Source of the DNA: Actinomycetota bacterium
GTDB taxonomy: Bacteria; Actinomycetota; Actinomycetes; Actinomycetales; Microbacteriaceae
DNA length: 19,147 nucleotides
Assembly: GCA_009704225.1 (NCBI GenBank)
Contig: WLEN01000002.1
Span: 1 to 19,147 of the forward strand
Direction of reading: 5' to 3'
The notes under the pieces are model-generated. The model saw only the letters and a list, made by a program, of their open reading frames with translations. It was not told where the DNA came from and did no database searches. Both the position numbers and the translations under genes were made by a program. Numbering within the stretch: position 1 is the first letter of the stretch; every line of letters begins with the position of its first letter. Of this stretch, positions 1 through 6,590 are shown one piece after another.

Positions 1-120
1 CTTTGCCGCCGACAACATGACGGACAACTGTTCTCGAACCTTTTCTTGGCCGATAAATTCCTCGAGCGAGCCGGGCCTCAGCGCCCCCTCGAAAACGGAG
101 TCGGCATCGACCTCGGTCAC
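1..120 (-). CDS. ruvB: RuvB Holliday junction ATP-dependent helicase, N-terminal fragment
   Basis: Only the first 40 codons are in the window; the gene continues past the left edge. The translation from a GTG at 120 contains RPGSLEEFIGQ followed by VREQL and LSAAK, the typical start of the RuvB AAA+ domain. RuvB is the hexameric motor that, with RuvA, drives branch migration of Holliday junctions. The GTG overlaps the TGA stop of ruvA (GTGA, 117-120), which points to translational coupling and supports the start. The Walker motifs lie outside the window. It is last of the visible yebC-ruvC-ruvA-ruvB run. Identity is firm from the N-terminal motif and the neighbours. Confidence 0.9.
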   Translation of the reverse strand, partial: MTEVDADSVFEGALRPGSLEEFIGQEKVREQLSVMLSAAK

Positions 121-680
121 TGATTGCCGCCGAGTGACGCGAGTGCGATTTTAAGACGTTCGGATAGGTTAGCCGTCGGTGCATCACGAATGACATCGCG
201 GGCAACCTCACGGGCCGCCGAGTGCGCCCAACCCAGCCCAGTCAGGGCGTCGGCGAGATCGCTTGTCTCGGAGTTGGACACTTGGGGCATTTTTCCCGTG
301 AGTGACACGATGATTAACGACGCCGTCTTCTGCCCGATGCCCGGAACGACTCGGAATCGCGAGTCGTCGCCGGAATCTACCGCCTCCGCAATCTCGAGTG
401 CGGGCATCGTTGACAAAATCGCCAGTGCCGTTCGTGGTCCCACCCCGGAAACTCCGCGCAAAATGGTGAACAGTTGCTTGTCCTCGGCGGTGGAAAAACC
501 AAAAAGAAGCCATTCGTCTTCGCGCGGGATGAGGACTGTGTGAAGTAACGCGTCCATCCCGACGCGGAGGCTGGTTGCAACGTCCCGAGGTACGGCAACG
601 TGCAGACCGATCCCATTCGTTTCGATGATGACGTCGCCGATACCAGTCGACGCCACGATTCCACGCACGGTCGCTAGCAT
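117..680 (-). CDS. ruvA: RuvA Holliday junction DNA-binding subunit
   Basis: This 187-residue protein is slightly shorter than the usual ~200. RuvA tetramers bind Holliday junctions and load RuvB for branch migration. The N-terminal OB-fold part covers about residues 1-65. Two helix-hairpin-helix motifs follow, GVSGVGPRTA (77-86) and VPGIGQKTA (112-120), which contact the junction DNA backbone. After a polar linker (about 132-140), the C-terminal three-helix domain that binds RuvB runs from about 141 to the end (WAHSAAREVARDVI, then LKIAL). The start is an ATG 9 bases after the ruvC stop, with no strong Shine-Dalgarno site, so coupling to ruvC is likely. The stop overlaps the ruvB start. Confidence 0.96.
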   Translation of the reverse strand: MLATVRGIVASTGIGDVIIETNGIGLHVAVPRDVATSLRVGMDALLHTVLIPREDEWLLFGFSTAEDKQLFTILRGVSGVGPRTALAILSTMPALEIAEAVDSGDDSRFRVVPGIGQKTASLIIVSLTGKMPQVSNSETSDLADALTGLGWAHSAAREVARDVIRDAPTANLSERLKIALASLGGNQ

Positions 681-689
681 GTTGTCAGC

Positions 690-1235
690 CTACGAGCGTG
701 AAGCCTTCACCGCCGCTCGCCACGCGCGCTGGGCATCCGTTTCACCCTCGAGAGCGACGTCGCCGCCGCGCCACGCATGACAGATCGCAAGCGCTAACGC
801 ATCCGCGGCGTCGGCCGGTTTAGGAGGTGATTCCAGTTTCAGAATTGTGGTGACCATTGCTGTGACTTGCTTCTTGTCTGCGCGACCGTAACCCGTGACA
901 GCCGCCTTGACCTCGCTCGGTGTGTGCAGAGCGACAGCAAGTCCACGCTCGGCGGCAAGAAGTAGCGCGATTCCGGCTACCTGGGCTGTTCCCATGACCG
1001 ATCTAACGTTGTGTTGAGCGAAAACCCGTTCAATTGCTATCACATCCGGGCGAAATGTGTCGAGGACAAGGTTGAGCCCGTCACGAATGGTCAGAAGTCT
1101 TTGCTCCAACGGAGTTTCGGCGGCACTGCGAATCACGGATACGTCGACAAACGACACTGCGCGAGCCGAAGCCGAATCAATGACCCCGACGCCACACCGG
1201 GTGAGCCCGGGGTCAACACCGAGGATTCGGGTCAC
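690..1235 (-). CDS. ruvC: RuvC crossover junction endodeoxyribonuclease
   Basis: RuvC is the dimeric RNase H-fold resolvase that cuts Holliday junctions symmetrically. The 181-residue product carries the four expected metal-binding acidic residues: D8 in [13 protein letters not shown]69 in VIAIERVF, and D142 and D145 in [10 protein letters not shown]. The conserved segment around [14 protein letters not shown] follows the second acid. The start is a GTG at 1235 that directly abuts the yebC TGA stop with no spacer, so translation probably depends on ribosomes finishing yebC. ruvA follows after 9 bases. A possible LexA site ahead of yebC (2007-2020) would control this gene as part of the operon. 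Confidence 0.97.
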   Translation of the reverse strand: MTRILGVDPGLTRCGVGVIDSASARAVSFVDVSVIRSAAETPLEQRLLTIRDGLNLVLDTFRPDVIAIERVFAQHNVRSVMGTAQVAGIALLLAAERGLAVALHTPSEVKAAVTGYGRADKKQVTAMVTTILKLESPPKPADAADALALAICHAWRGGDVALEGETDAQRAWRAAVKASRS

Positions 1236-1997
1236 TCATTCGTCCAAATCAAGTTCGGCTTGCACATCGGCCGGAATCGAGAAGTTGGCAAACACATTTT
1301 GCACATCGTCGAGATCTTCAAGGCCGTCAATCAACTGAAAAACTTTGCGCGCCGTCACGGCGTCGACATCGACAGTGAGTGACGGCACGAATTCGGCTTC
1401 CGACGAGTCATAATCAAGCCCCGCTTCCTGCAGAGCAACACGTGTCGCTACCAGATTCGAGGGGTCGGTAATGACTTCGAACCCACCACCTTGATCGACC
1501 ACTTCCTCTGCTCCCGCGTCGAGCACGGCGAGCAGAATATCGTCCTCGGTAACCCCATCGACCTTGGTGATCGAAATCACGCCCTTGCGGGCGAAATTGT
1601 AGGCGACAGAACCAGGATCGGCCATTGTTCCGCCATTCCGGGCCATTGCCGTTCGAACCTCGGCTGCTGCTCGGTTCTTGTTATCCGTGAGGCATTCAAT
1701 GAGCAGGGCAACGCCGGAAGGTCCGTAACCCTCGTACATGATCGTCATATAGTCGATGGACTCGCCAGACAGCCCGGCACCGCGCTTGACCGCACGATCG
1801 ATGTTGTCGTTCGGTACACTCGCCTTTTTTGCCTTGTACACGGCGTCCGCGAGCGTGGGGTTACCGGCGAAGTCTGCGCCACCCATCTTGGCGGCAACTT
1901 CAATGTTCTTGATGAGCTTGGCAAAGGCCTTCGCGCGTTTGCCGTCGATGACAGCCTTTTTGTGCTTGGTTGTCGCCCATTTGGAGTGTCCGGACAT
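1236..1997 (-). CDS. yebC: YebC/PmpR family protein (TACO1-like translation factor or regulator)
   Basis: The 253-residue product begins [21 protein letters not shown], cut here at the conserved N-terminal signature of the YebC family, and has the usual family length (~240-250). Further family segments are [20 protein letters not shown] and [13 protein letters not shown]. Members have been described as transcriptional regulators and, more recently, as factors that relieve ribosome stalling at proline-rich stretches; the sequence alone does not choose. The ATG at 1997 is preceded by a purine-rich AGGGA about 5 bases upstream. Together with ruvC, ruvA and ruvB it forms a tight operon, an arrangement common in many bacteria. 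A predicted promoter and LexA-like operator occupy the 31-base gap to pdxT. Confidence 0.95.
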   Translation of the reverse strand: MSGHSKWATTKHKKAVIDGKRAKAFAKLIKNIEVAAKMGGADFAGNPTLADAVYKAKKASVPNDNIDRAVKRGAGLSGESIDYMTIMYEGYGPSGVALLIECLTDNKNRAAAEVRTAMARNGGTMADPGSVAYNFARKGVISITKVDGVTEDDILLAVLDAGAEEVVDQGGGFEVITDPSNLVATRVALQEAGLDYDSSEAEFVPSLTVDVDAVTARKVFQLIDGLEDLDDVQNVFANFSIPADVQAELDLDE

Positions 1998-2006
1998 TAT
2001 TGTTCC

Positions 2007-2020
2007 CTAACTATCGTTCG
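2007..2020. promoter_or_regulatory. Candidate LexA (SOS) operator before yebC-ruvCAB
   Basis: On the minus strand the site reads CGAAC, four bases (GATA), then GTTAG. The actinobacterial/Gram-positive SOS box is CGAAC-N4-GTTCG, so nine of ten defined positions match. It sits 10 bases upstream of the yebC ATG in the 31-base pdxT-yebC gap, and would cover the start of transcription predicted from the promoter at 2023-2051. RuvCAB expression is SOS-controlled in several bacteria, including mycobacteria by published accounts. One half-site is imperfect, so binding is unproven. Confidence 0.5.
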
Positions 2021-2022
2021 TG

Positions 2023-2051
2023 ATGATGTTACCGCTGTGCGCCCGTGACAA
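2023..2051 (-). promoter_or_regulatory. Candidate promoter for yebC-ruvC-ruvA-ruvB
   Basis: The minus strand has a -35-like TTGTCA (2051-2046, five of six consensus positions), a 17-base spacer and a -10-like CATCAT (2028-2023, four of six). Transcription would start near 2016, inside the LexA-like site. The -35 element lies within the last codons of pdxT. Hexamer matches of this quality occur by chance, so the call rests mainly on position and on the operator next to it. Confidence 0.35.
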
Positions 2052-2631
2052 CCGAGTCCAACCACCACTCGTGGACACGCGATTCGCCCACGAGCTCGGG
2101 GTGAAAAGCGATTCCGACACAGTTTCCTGAGCGCACACCGACAATCTCGCCGTTCGGCAGTGTCGCAATAATCGAGCAACCTCGGACGTCGCGAATGATC
2201 GGTGCGCGAATGAACGCAACGTTCACCGGACCGCCCGAAATAAGCGGCATTTCGATAGACGTTTCGAACGATTCGAGCTGTCCCCCGAACGCATTTCTTT
2301 CCACGGCAATGTCGAGACCACCGAAAGTCTGCTGTCCTTCGATTGCTCCGATCACCGTTGACGACAGAAGTATCAGTCCCGCACAGGTTCCGAGTACCGG
2401 AAGCCCATCGGCAATAGCCGAGATCAGCGGTTCACGAACCTCGAAAATCCGGGACAACTTGTCAATGACGCTCGACTCGCCACCAGGAATAATGAGCCCA
2501 TCGATACCTTTGAGATCGACGGGAGAGCGAACCTGGCAATGAGCAACCCCGAGATCGTCAAGCACCCGCTCATGCTCGCGCACATCGCCCTGGAGGGCGA
2601 GTACGCCGATTGTCAGCCGGCTACCAGCCAC
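2029..2631 (-). CDS. pdxT: Pyridoxal 5'-phosphate synthase glutaminase subunit PdxT
   Basis: PdxT hydrolyses glutamine and channels ammonia to PdxS for de novo PLP synthesis. With a GTG start at 2631 the product is 200 residues, the normal length. It contains GVLALQGD near the N-terminus, the PGGES glycine-rich motif (49-53), the nucleophile C83 in GTCAGLILL, and H177 and E179 in AFHPELVGE, completing a class I glutaminase triad. The frame is open further upstream to ATG codons at 2670 and 2691, which would add 13 or 20 residues with no family counterpart inside pdxS. None of the candidate starts has a strong ribosome-binding site, so the start is uncertain. With the GTG start, pdxT overlaps the end of pdxS by 11 bases, which suggests coupling. 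Confidence 0.93.
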   Translation of the reverse strand: MAGSRLTIGVLALQGDVREHERVLDDLGVAHCQVRSPVDLKGIDGLIIPGGESSVIDKLSRIFEVREPLISAIADGLPVLGTCAGLILLSSTVIGAIEGQQTFGGLDIAVERNAFGGQLESFETSIEMPLISGGPVNVAFIRAPIIRDVRGCSIIATLPNGEIVGVRSGNCVGIAFHPELVGESRVHEWWLDSVVTGAQR

Positions 2632-3511
2632 GCTCGGACAGGCGGTGGGGCGCAGGGAGGTCTGAAACATTGATTCCGACCATGGCTTCACCGAGTCCGC
2701 GCGAGACCTCCGCGATTACCGCGGCATCCGTGAACGCTGTTGTTGCTTTCACAATTGCCTTGGCGCGCTCGACCGGATTTCCCGACTTGAACACTCCCGA
2801 ACCGACGAAGACGCCGTCAGCACCGAGTTGCATCATCATCGCCGCATCGGCCGGAGTTGCGACTCCACCAGCGACGAACAAGACAACGGGCAACTTTTTG
2901 TCGCGCGCAACCTGACGAACGAGTTCCAGCGGGGCTTGGAGTTCCTTGGCCGCGACATACAGTTCGTCTTCAGACTTGGCAGACAATGCTGCGATTTCAC
3001 CCCGAATGGTGCGAATGTGTTTTGTTGCTTCGGACACGTCGCCGGTTCCAGCCTCGCCCTTAGACCGAATCATCGATGCGCCTTCGGTGATACGTCGGAG
3101 CGCTTCACCAAGGTTTGTTGCGCCACAGACGAACGGCACCGTGAAAGGCCACTTGTCGATGTGATTGACGTAATCGGCGGGCGAGAGAACTTCCGATTCA
3201 TCGATGTAATCGACGCCGAGCGACTGCAAAACCTGCGCCTCGACGAAGTGCCCAATACGAGCCTTCGCCATGACCGGAATCGACACCGTCGCAATGATCT
3301 GATCGATGAGGTCTGGGTCGCTCATGCGCGCAACGCCGCCCTGAGAACGAATGTCAGCAGGAACGCGCTCCAACGCCATAACGGCAACTGCGCCCGCGTC
3401 TTCCGCGATCTTTGCCTGATCGGCATTGACGACGTCCATGATGACGCCACCCTTGAGCATTTCTGCGAGCCCACTCTTCACGAGGGGGGTTCCGACGGTC
3501 TTTTCCGCCAT
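2621..3511 (-). CDS. pdxS: Pyridoxal 5'-phosphate synthase lyase subunit PdxS
   Basis: PdxS is the (beta/alpha)8-barrel subunit that builds PLP from ribose 5-phosphate, glyceraldehyde 3-phosphate and ammonia delivered by PdxT. The 296-residue product shows the expected catalytic residues: D26 in [12 protein letters not shown]83 in [10 protein letters not shown] and K151 in RSKGEAGTG. The phosphate-binding [13 protein letters not shown] segment lies near the C-terminus. The ATG at 3511 is chosen because AAGGAG lies 8 bases upstream; an in-frame GTG at 3520 overlaps that Shine-Dalgarno sequence and is therefore unlikely. pdxT follows with an overlap. The 44-base gap to the HIT gene contains a short GC-rich inverted repeat but no clear promoter. 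Confidence 0.97.
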   Translation of the reverse strand: MAEKTVGTPLVKSGLAEMLKGGVIMDVVNADQAKIAEDAGAVAVMALERVPADIRSQGGVARMSDPDLIDQIIATVSIPVMAKARIGHFVEAQVLQSLGVDYIDESEVLSPADYVNHIDKWPFTVPFVCGATNLGEALRRITEGASMIRSKGEAGTGDVSEATKHIRTIRGEIAALSAKSEDELYVAAKELQAPLELVRQVARDKKLPVVLFVAGGVATPADAAMMMQLGADGVFVGSGVFKSGNPVERAKAIVKATTAFTDAAVIAEVSRGLGEAMVGINVSDLPAPHRLSERGW

Positions 3512-3531
3512 ACCTATCACTCCTTGAATTA

Positions 3532-3545
3532 CGCGCAGGTGCGCA
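3532..3545. other. Short GC-rich inverted repeat upstream of pdxS
   Basis: The arms GCGCA and TGCGC are separated by two bases, in the 44-base gap between the HIT gene and pdxS. It could be a small operator or the stem of a weak hairpin in the pdxS leader. There is no following T-run, so it does not look like a terminator. Five-base GC arms are common by chance. Confidence 0.2.
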
Positions 3546-3555
3546 TTTCTCTAGT

Positions 3556-4086
3556 CTAAGACGCGGTCGGCCAGTGCTGAGCCAACAATGCTCTCATCTC
3601 GCCCAGAAGCCGTGGCATTGCCTTAGTTTTCGCGATGATGGGGAAGAAATTCGAATCGTTGGGCCAGCGAGGGACGATGTGTTGGTGCAAGTGCTCTTGG
3701 ATTCCCGCGCCCGCGACTTCGCCCTGGTTCATTCCTAGGTTGAAACCTACACAACCGGTTGCGGCCGTGAGAACTCGCATTGCGATTTGTGACAAGTGGC
3801 CAATCTCGGCAACTTCCTCCGGAGAAGCCATGTCGTAGGTCGCGACGTGACGATTCGGGCAGACCATCAGGTGACCGGAGTTGTAGGGGAACAGGTTCAT
3901 GATCACATAGGCGTGTTGGCCACGGTGCACGATGAGCCCGTCTTCGTCACTACGTTCAGGAGCCACGCAAAACGGGCAACGCGAACGGTCGTCCTCCTTG
4001 TTCAAATACACCATTCGGTGCGGAGTCCACAGTCGCTCCATTCCGTCCGGATCGCCCGCGAAAAGCTCGCTCGATTCGACAACCAT
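3556..4086 (-). CDS. HIT-family protein, probable Ap4A phosphorylase
   Basis: This 176-residue HIT-domain protein has the histidine triad HLHQHIV with H132, H134 and H136 (numbered from the ATG at 4086), where H134 is the expected nucleophile. Upstream are a CPFC pair (37-40), which can bind metal in this subgroup, and the segment NLFPYNSGHLMV typical of the HIT fold. Actinobacterial proteins of this type beside thrS, such as M. tuberculosis Rv2613c, are reported to be Ap4A phosphorylases, so that activity is inferred here. The start lies 2 bases after the thrS stop and lacks a good Shine-Dalgarno site, so coupled translation is likely. In other actinobacteria phospholipid/mannoside genes often follow; here pdxS comes next. 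Confidence 0.88.
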   Translation of the reverse strand: MVVESSELFAGDPDGMERLWTPHRMVYLNKEDDRSRCPFCVAPERSDEDGLIVHRGQHAYVIMNLFPYNSGHLMVCPNRHVATYDMASPEEVAEIGHLSQIAMRVLTAATGCVGFNLGMNQGEVAGAGIQEHLHQHIVPRWPNDSNFFPIIAKTKAMPRLLGEMRALLAQHWPTAS

Positions 4087-4088
4087 GG

Positions 4089-6071
4089 TTAGACGTCCGT
4101 TGAACGAGTGGCGATGATTCCCATGATTCGCTCGATGGCGACGTCAACAGGGATGCCGTTTTCTTGCTCGCCGTTTCGAAAACGGAAACTGACCGCGTTC
4201 TGCGCGCGGTCCTCTTCTCCCGCGATGACGATGTAGGGCACCTTCTGCATCGTGTGGTTACGAATCTTTTTTTGCATTCGATCGTCTGATGCGTCGAGTT
4301 CGGCACGAATGCCGGCCGTTTTCATGCGGGCAACGACATCGGCAAGATAATCCGAATACTCTTCCGCGACGGGGACCGCAACCACCTGAACCGGCGATAG
4401 CCACACAGGGAATGCACCGGCGTAGTGCTCCAACAAAACGCCGAAAAATCTCTCAACCGAGCCGAATAGGGCACGGTGAATCATGACGGGCTGCTGGCGT
4501 GACCCGTCGGATGAGGTGTATTCGAGACCAAAACGTTCGGGAAGATTGAAATCAAGTTGGATGGTGGACATCTGCCAAGTTCGCCCGATTGCGTCTCGCG
4601 CCTGAACAGAAATCTTGGGACCGTAGAAGGCGGCTCCGCCCGGATCCGGGACAAGGGTCAGACCGGACTCAGTTGCAACCCTTTCGAGGGTCGCGGTCGC
4701 GGTGTTCCACATTTCGTCCGAACCGACGAACTTGTCACTACCGGGGTCCCGAGTCGACAATTCCAGATAGAAATCGTTGAGGCCATAGTCGCGAAGAAGG
4801 GTGAGAACGAAGTCGAGAACCTTGACGAGTTCTTCTTCCATCTTGTCGGGAGTCGTGAAGATGTGCGCATCGTCTTGAGTCATTCCGCGTACACGCGTCA
4901 AACCGTGGACGACACCGGATTTCTCATAACGGTAAACACCGCCGAATTCAAACAGTCTCATTGGGAGGTCACGGTAGGAACGTCCCTGCGAACGGTAAAT
5001 CAAAATGTGGAATGGACAGTTCATCGGCTTGAGGTAGTAATCGACTCCCGCACGCGTGATTTCGCCCGCCTCGTTGCGAACCTCATCGAGGTGCATTGGC
5101 GGGAACATCCCGTCCTTGTACCACGCAAGGTGTCCTGAGGTTTCAAACAAGTTCTGTTTCGTGATGTGGGGCGAATAAACGAATTCGTAGCCACCCTCTT
5201 CGTGTCTTGTGCGCGAATAGTCCTCCATCGCACGTCGGATGATTCCGCCCTTCGGATGGAAAACGGGAAGGCCAGAGCCGATTTCCTCCGGGAACGAGAA
5301 AAGGTCAAGCTCTGCGCCGAGACGACGATGGTCGCGCTTGTGGGCCTCCTCGAGTCGCTCGGTGTAGTCGCGCAATTCCTGCTTCGACGGCCATCCGGTG
5401 CCGTAAATCCTCTGAAGGGAGGGGTTCTTCTCCGAGCCACGCCAATACGCCGCGGCGACTCGCATCAGTTTGTACCCCTGCCCGATCATGCGCGTGTTGG
5501 GAAGGTGAGGGCCTCGGCACAGGTCCTTCCATTTCGTCTCGCCGGTCTTGGGGTCGACGTTGTCGTAAATTGACAATTCAGCGCCACCGACCTCGACGTT
5601 CTCGTTATCGTCGCCGGTCGAAACACCCTTCAACCCGATCAATTCAAGTTTGTACGGTTCGTTCGCCAACTCAGCCCGAGCCTCGTCGTCGGTCACGACA
5701 CGGCGCATGAACCGCTGACCTTCTTGGACTATTCGGTTCATCTCTTTTTCGAGAGATACCAGGTCTTCCGGCGTGAACGCGGTGGCCACATCAAAGTCGT
5801 AATAGAACCCATCGGCGACGGGTGGCCCGATTCCAAGTTTCGCCTCTGGGTTGATGCGCTGTACAGCTTGTGCGAGCACGTGGGCAGTCGAATGCCGAAG
5901 GATGTCGAGTCCATCAGGAGAAGAGATGTCCACACCATTGACCACGTCGCCGACCTGCGCCTGATGCGCCAAATCAACTAGTTCACCATTGACGCGCATC
6001 GCAACGATTGATTTCTCGGTGAAGAGTTCGAATCCGGTGTGGGCTTGTGTGAGCGTCATCGAGTCTGACAT
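4089..6071 (-). CDS. thrS: Threonyl-tRNA synthetase
   Basis: The class II synthetase attaches threonine to tRNA-Thr and edits mischarged serine. The product is 660 residues with the ATG at 6071, which has GGAGGG six bases upstream; a TTG two codons earlier overlaps the end of that spacer and is less likely. A short TGS-like N-terminal part (about 18-55) precedes the editing domain with HSTAH (H60, H64) and CRGPH. The catalytic domain carries the zinc ligands in [15 protein letters not shown] and [13 protein letters not shown] (motif 3). The anticodon-binding domain covers about the last 110 residues. Only 31 bases separate it from tRNA-Val(GAC), so it probably shares a transcript with the tRNA genes. 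Confidence 0.98.
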   Translation of the reverse strand: MSDSMTLTQAHTGFELFTEKSIVAMRVNGELVDLAHQAQVGDVVNGVDISSPDGLDILRHSTAHVLAQAVQRINPEAKLGIGPPVADGFYYDFDVATAFTPEDLVSLEKEMNRIVQEGQRFMRRVVTDDEARAELANEPYKLELIGLKGVSTGDDNENVEVGGAELSIYDNVDPKTGETKWKDLCRGPHLPNTRMIGQGYKLMRVAAAYWRGSEKNPSLQRIYGTGWPSKQELRDYTERLEEAHKRDHRRLGAELDLFSFPEEIGSGLPVFHPKGGIIRRAMEDYSRTRHEEGGYEFVYSPHITKQNLFETSGHLAWYKDGMFPPMHLDEVRNEAGEITRAGVDYYLKPMNCPFHILIYRSQGRSYRDLPMRLFEFGGVYRYEKSGVVHGLTRVRGMTQDDAHIFTTPDKMEEELVKVLDFVLTLLRDYGLNDFYLELSTRDPGSDKFVGSDEMWNTATATLERVATESGLTLVPDPGGAAFYGPKISVQARDAIGRTWQMSTIQLDFNLPERFGLEYTSSDGSRQQPVMIHRALFGSVERFFGVLLEHYAGAFPVWLSPVQVVAVPVAEEYSDYLADVVARMKTAGIRAELDASDDRMQKKIRNHTMQKVPYIVIAGEEDRAQNAVSFRFRNGEQENGIPVDVAIERIMGIIATRSTDV

Positions 6072-6102
6072 CGACAACCCTCCATACTCGGTTTTGTGTG
6101 AG

Positions 6103-6174
6103 TGGGCGATACCGGGATCGAACCGATGACCTCTTCCGTGTCAGGGAAGCGCGCTACCGCTGCGCCAATCGCCC
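6103..6174 (-). tRNA. tRNA-Val (anticodon GAC)
   Basis: The minus strand folds as a full cloverleaf. The 7-bp acceptor stem pairs GGGCGAT with ATCGCCC. The anticodon stem CTTCC/GGAAG encloses the loop CTGACAC with anticodon GAC. The T arm is ATCGG-TTCGATC-CCGGT. The discriminator base is A and CCA is not encoded. At 72 bases it is one shorter in the D loop than the Val(CAC) gene nearby, with which it shares the acceptor and anticodon stems. It is the last tRNA before thrS. Confidence 0.96.
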
Positions 6175-6194
6175 ATTGCGTTTTCAATTGTGTG

Positions 6195-6265
6195 AGGTGG
6201 CGACGGGATTTGAACCCGTGTGGACGGCTTTGCAGGCCGCTGCCTCGCCTCTCGGCCACGCCACC
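6195..6265 (-). tRNA. tRNA-Cys (anticodon GCA)
   Basis: The minus strand has the acceptor stem GGTGGCG/CGCCACC, an anticodon stem GCGGC/GCCGT (one G-U pair) with loop CTGCAAA and anticodon GCA, and a T arm with TTCAAAT. The discriminator base is U, as expected for tRNA-Cys. CCA is not encoded. The gene lies 33 bases after tRNA-Gly; that spacer contains two tiny potential hairpins (GAGGT/ACCTC and GGGT/ACCC) that may matter for processing. Confidence 0.96.
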
Positions 6266-6298
6266 GTGTGGGTATTTTCGACCCGGAGGTTTACCTCG

Positions 6299-6370
6299 AG
6301 CGGATGACGAGATTCGAACTCGCGACCCTAACCTTGGCAAGGTTATGCGCTACCACTGCGCCACATCCGC
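6299..6370 (-). tRNA. tRNA-Gly (anticodon GCC)
   Basis: The minus strand has the acceptor stem GCGGATG/CATCCGC, an anticodon stem TAACC/GGTTA with loop TTGCCAA and anticodon GCC, and a T arm GCGAG-TTCGAAT-CTCGT. The discriminator base is U and CCA is not encoded. It is the first of a close Gly-Cys-Val group, an arrangement seen in many actinobacteria. A promoter-like sequence (6395-6423) and a leader hairpin (6373-6388) lie directly upstream. Confidence 0.97.
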
Positions 6371-6372
6371 AC

Positions 6373-6388
6373 GTTATCTTTCGATAAC
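6373..6388 (-). other. GAAA-tetraloop hairpin in the tRNA-Gly 5' leader
   Basis: The minus strand reads GTTATC-GAAA-GATAAC, a perfect 6-bp stem closed by a GNRA tetraloop. It ends two bases before the mature 5' end of tRNA-Gly. If the promoter at 6395-6423 is real, the stem starts at about +1 and makes up nearly the whole leader. No T-run follows, so it is not an intrinsic terminator of the upstream tRNA-Val(CAC). Confidence 0.5.
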
Positions 6389-6394
6389 TCCCTG

Positions 6395-6423
6395 ACTCTA
6401 TCGAAACATGCCGGTGATTCCAA
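6395..6423 (-). promoter_or_regulatory. Candidate promoter for tRNA-Gly-Cys-Val and thrS
   Basis: The minus strand has TTGGAA (6423-6418, four of six consensus positions), a 17-base spacer and TAGAGT (6400-6395, four of six). The start would be near 6388, about 18 bases before tRNA-Gly. The ~100-base gap between tRNA-Val(CAC) and tRNA-Gly holds no gene, which fits a promoter there. Confidence 0.45.
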
Positions 6424-6471
6424 ACCATCCACCACGTGTGTCACTCTCCGCGATAACCGTTGGTTTAGCTG

Positions 6472-6544
6472 TGGGCGATACCGGACTTGAACCGATGACC
6501 TCTTCCGTGTGAAGGAAGCGCGCTACCAACTGCGCCAATCGCCC
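6472..6544 (-). tRNA. tRNA-Val (anticodon CAC)
   Basis: The minus strand has the acceptor stem GGGCGAT/ATCGCCC, an anticodon stem CTTCC/GGAAG with loop TTCACAC and anticodon CAC, and a T arm ATCGG-TTCAAGT-CCGGT. The discriminator base is A and CCA is not encoded. It differs from the Val(GAC) gene only in a few D-loop, anticodon-loop and T-loop bases. It lies 46 bases downstream of the amt stop; I see no clear promoter or terminator in that gap. Confidence 0.96.
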
Positions 6545-6590
6545 TGAACTCATTCTGACACAACCGACTCCAAGACCTGATTCGAAATAG

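Noticed and set aside
1491..2048. A 185-codon plus-strand open frame opposite yebC
   Set aside because: It is antisense to a conserved gene and shows no family resemblance.
2828..3559. A 243-codon plus-strand open frame opposite pdxS
   Set aside because: It is fully antisense to a gene with clear catalytic motifs, has no recognisable domain, and arises from codon bias.
6072..6102. T-box riboswitch or attenuator before thrS
   Set aside because: The gap is 31 bases, too short for a T-box, and contains no terminator hairpin.
6056..6340. A 94-codon open frame across tRNA-Val, tRNA-Cys and part of tRNA-Gly
   Set aside because: The region folds into canonical tRNAs; the frame is a by-product.
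6371..6471. Intrinsic terminator after tRNA-Val(CAC)
   Set aside because: The best hairpin (6373-6388) has no T-run and sits next to tRNA-Gly, so a leader element is more likely.
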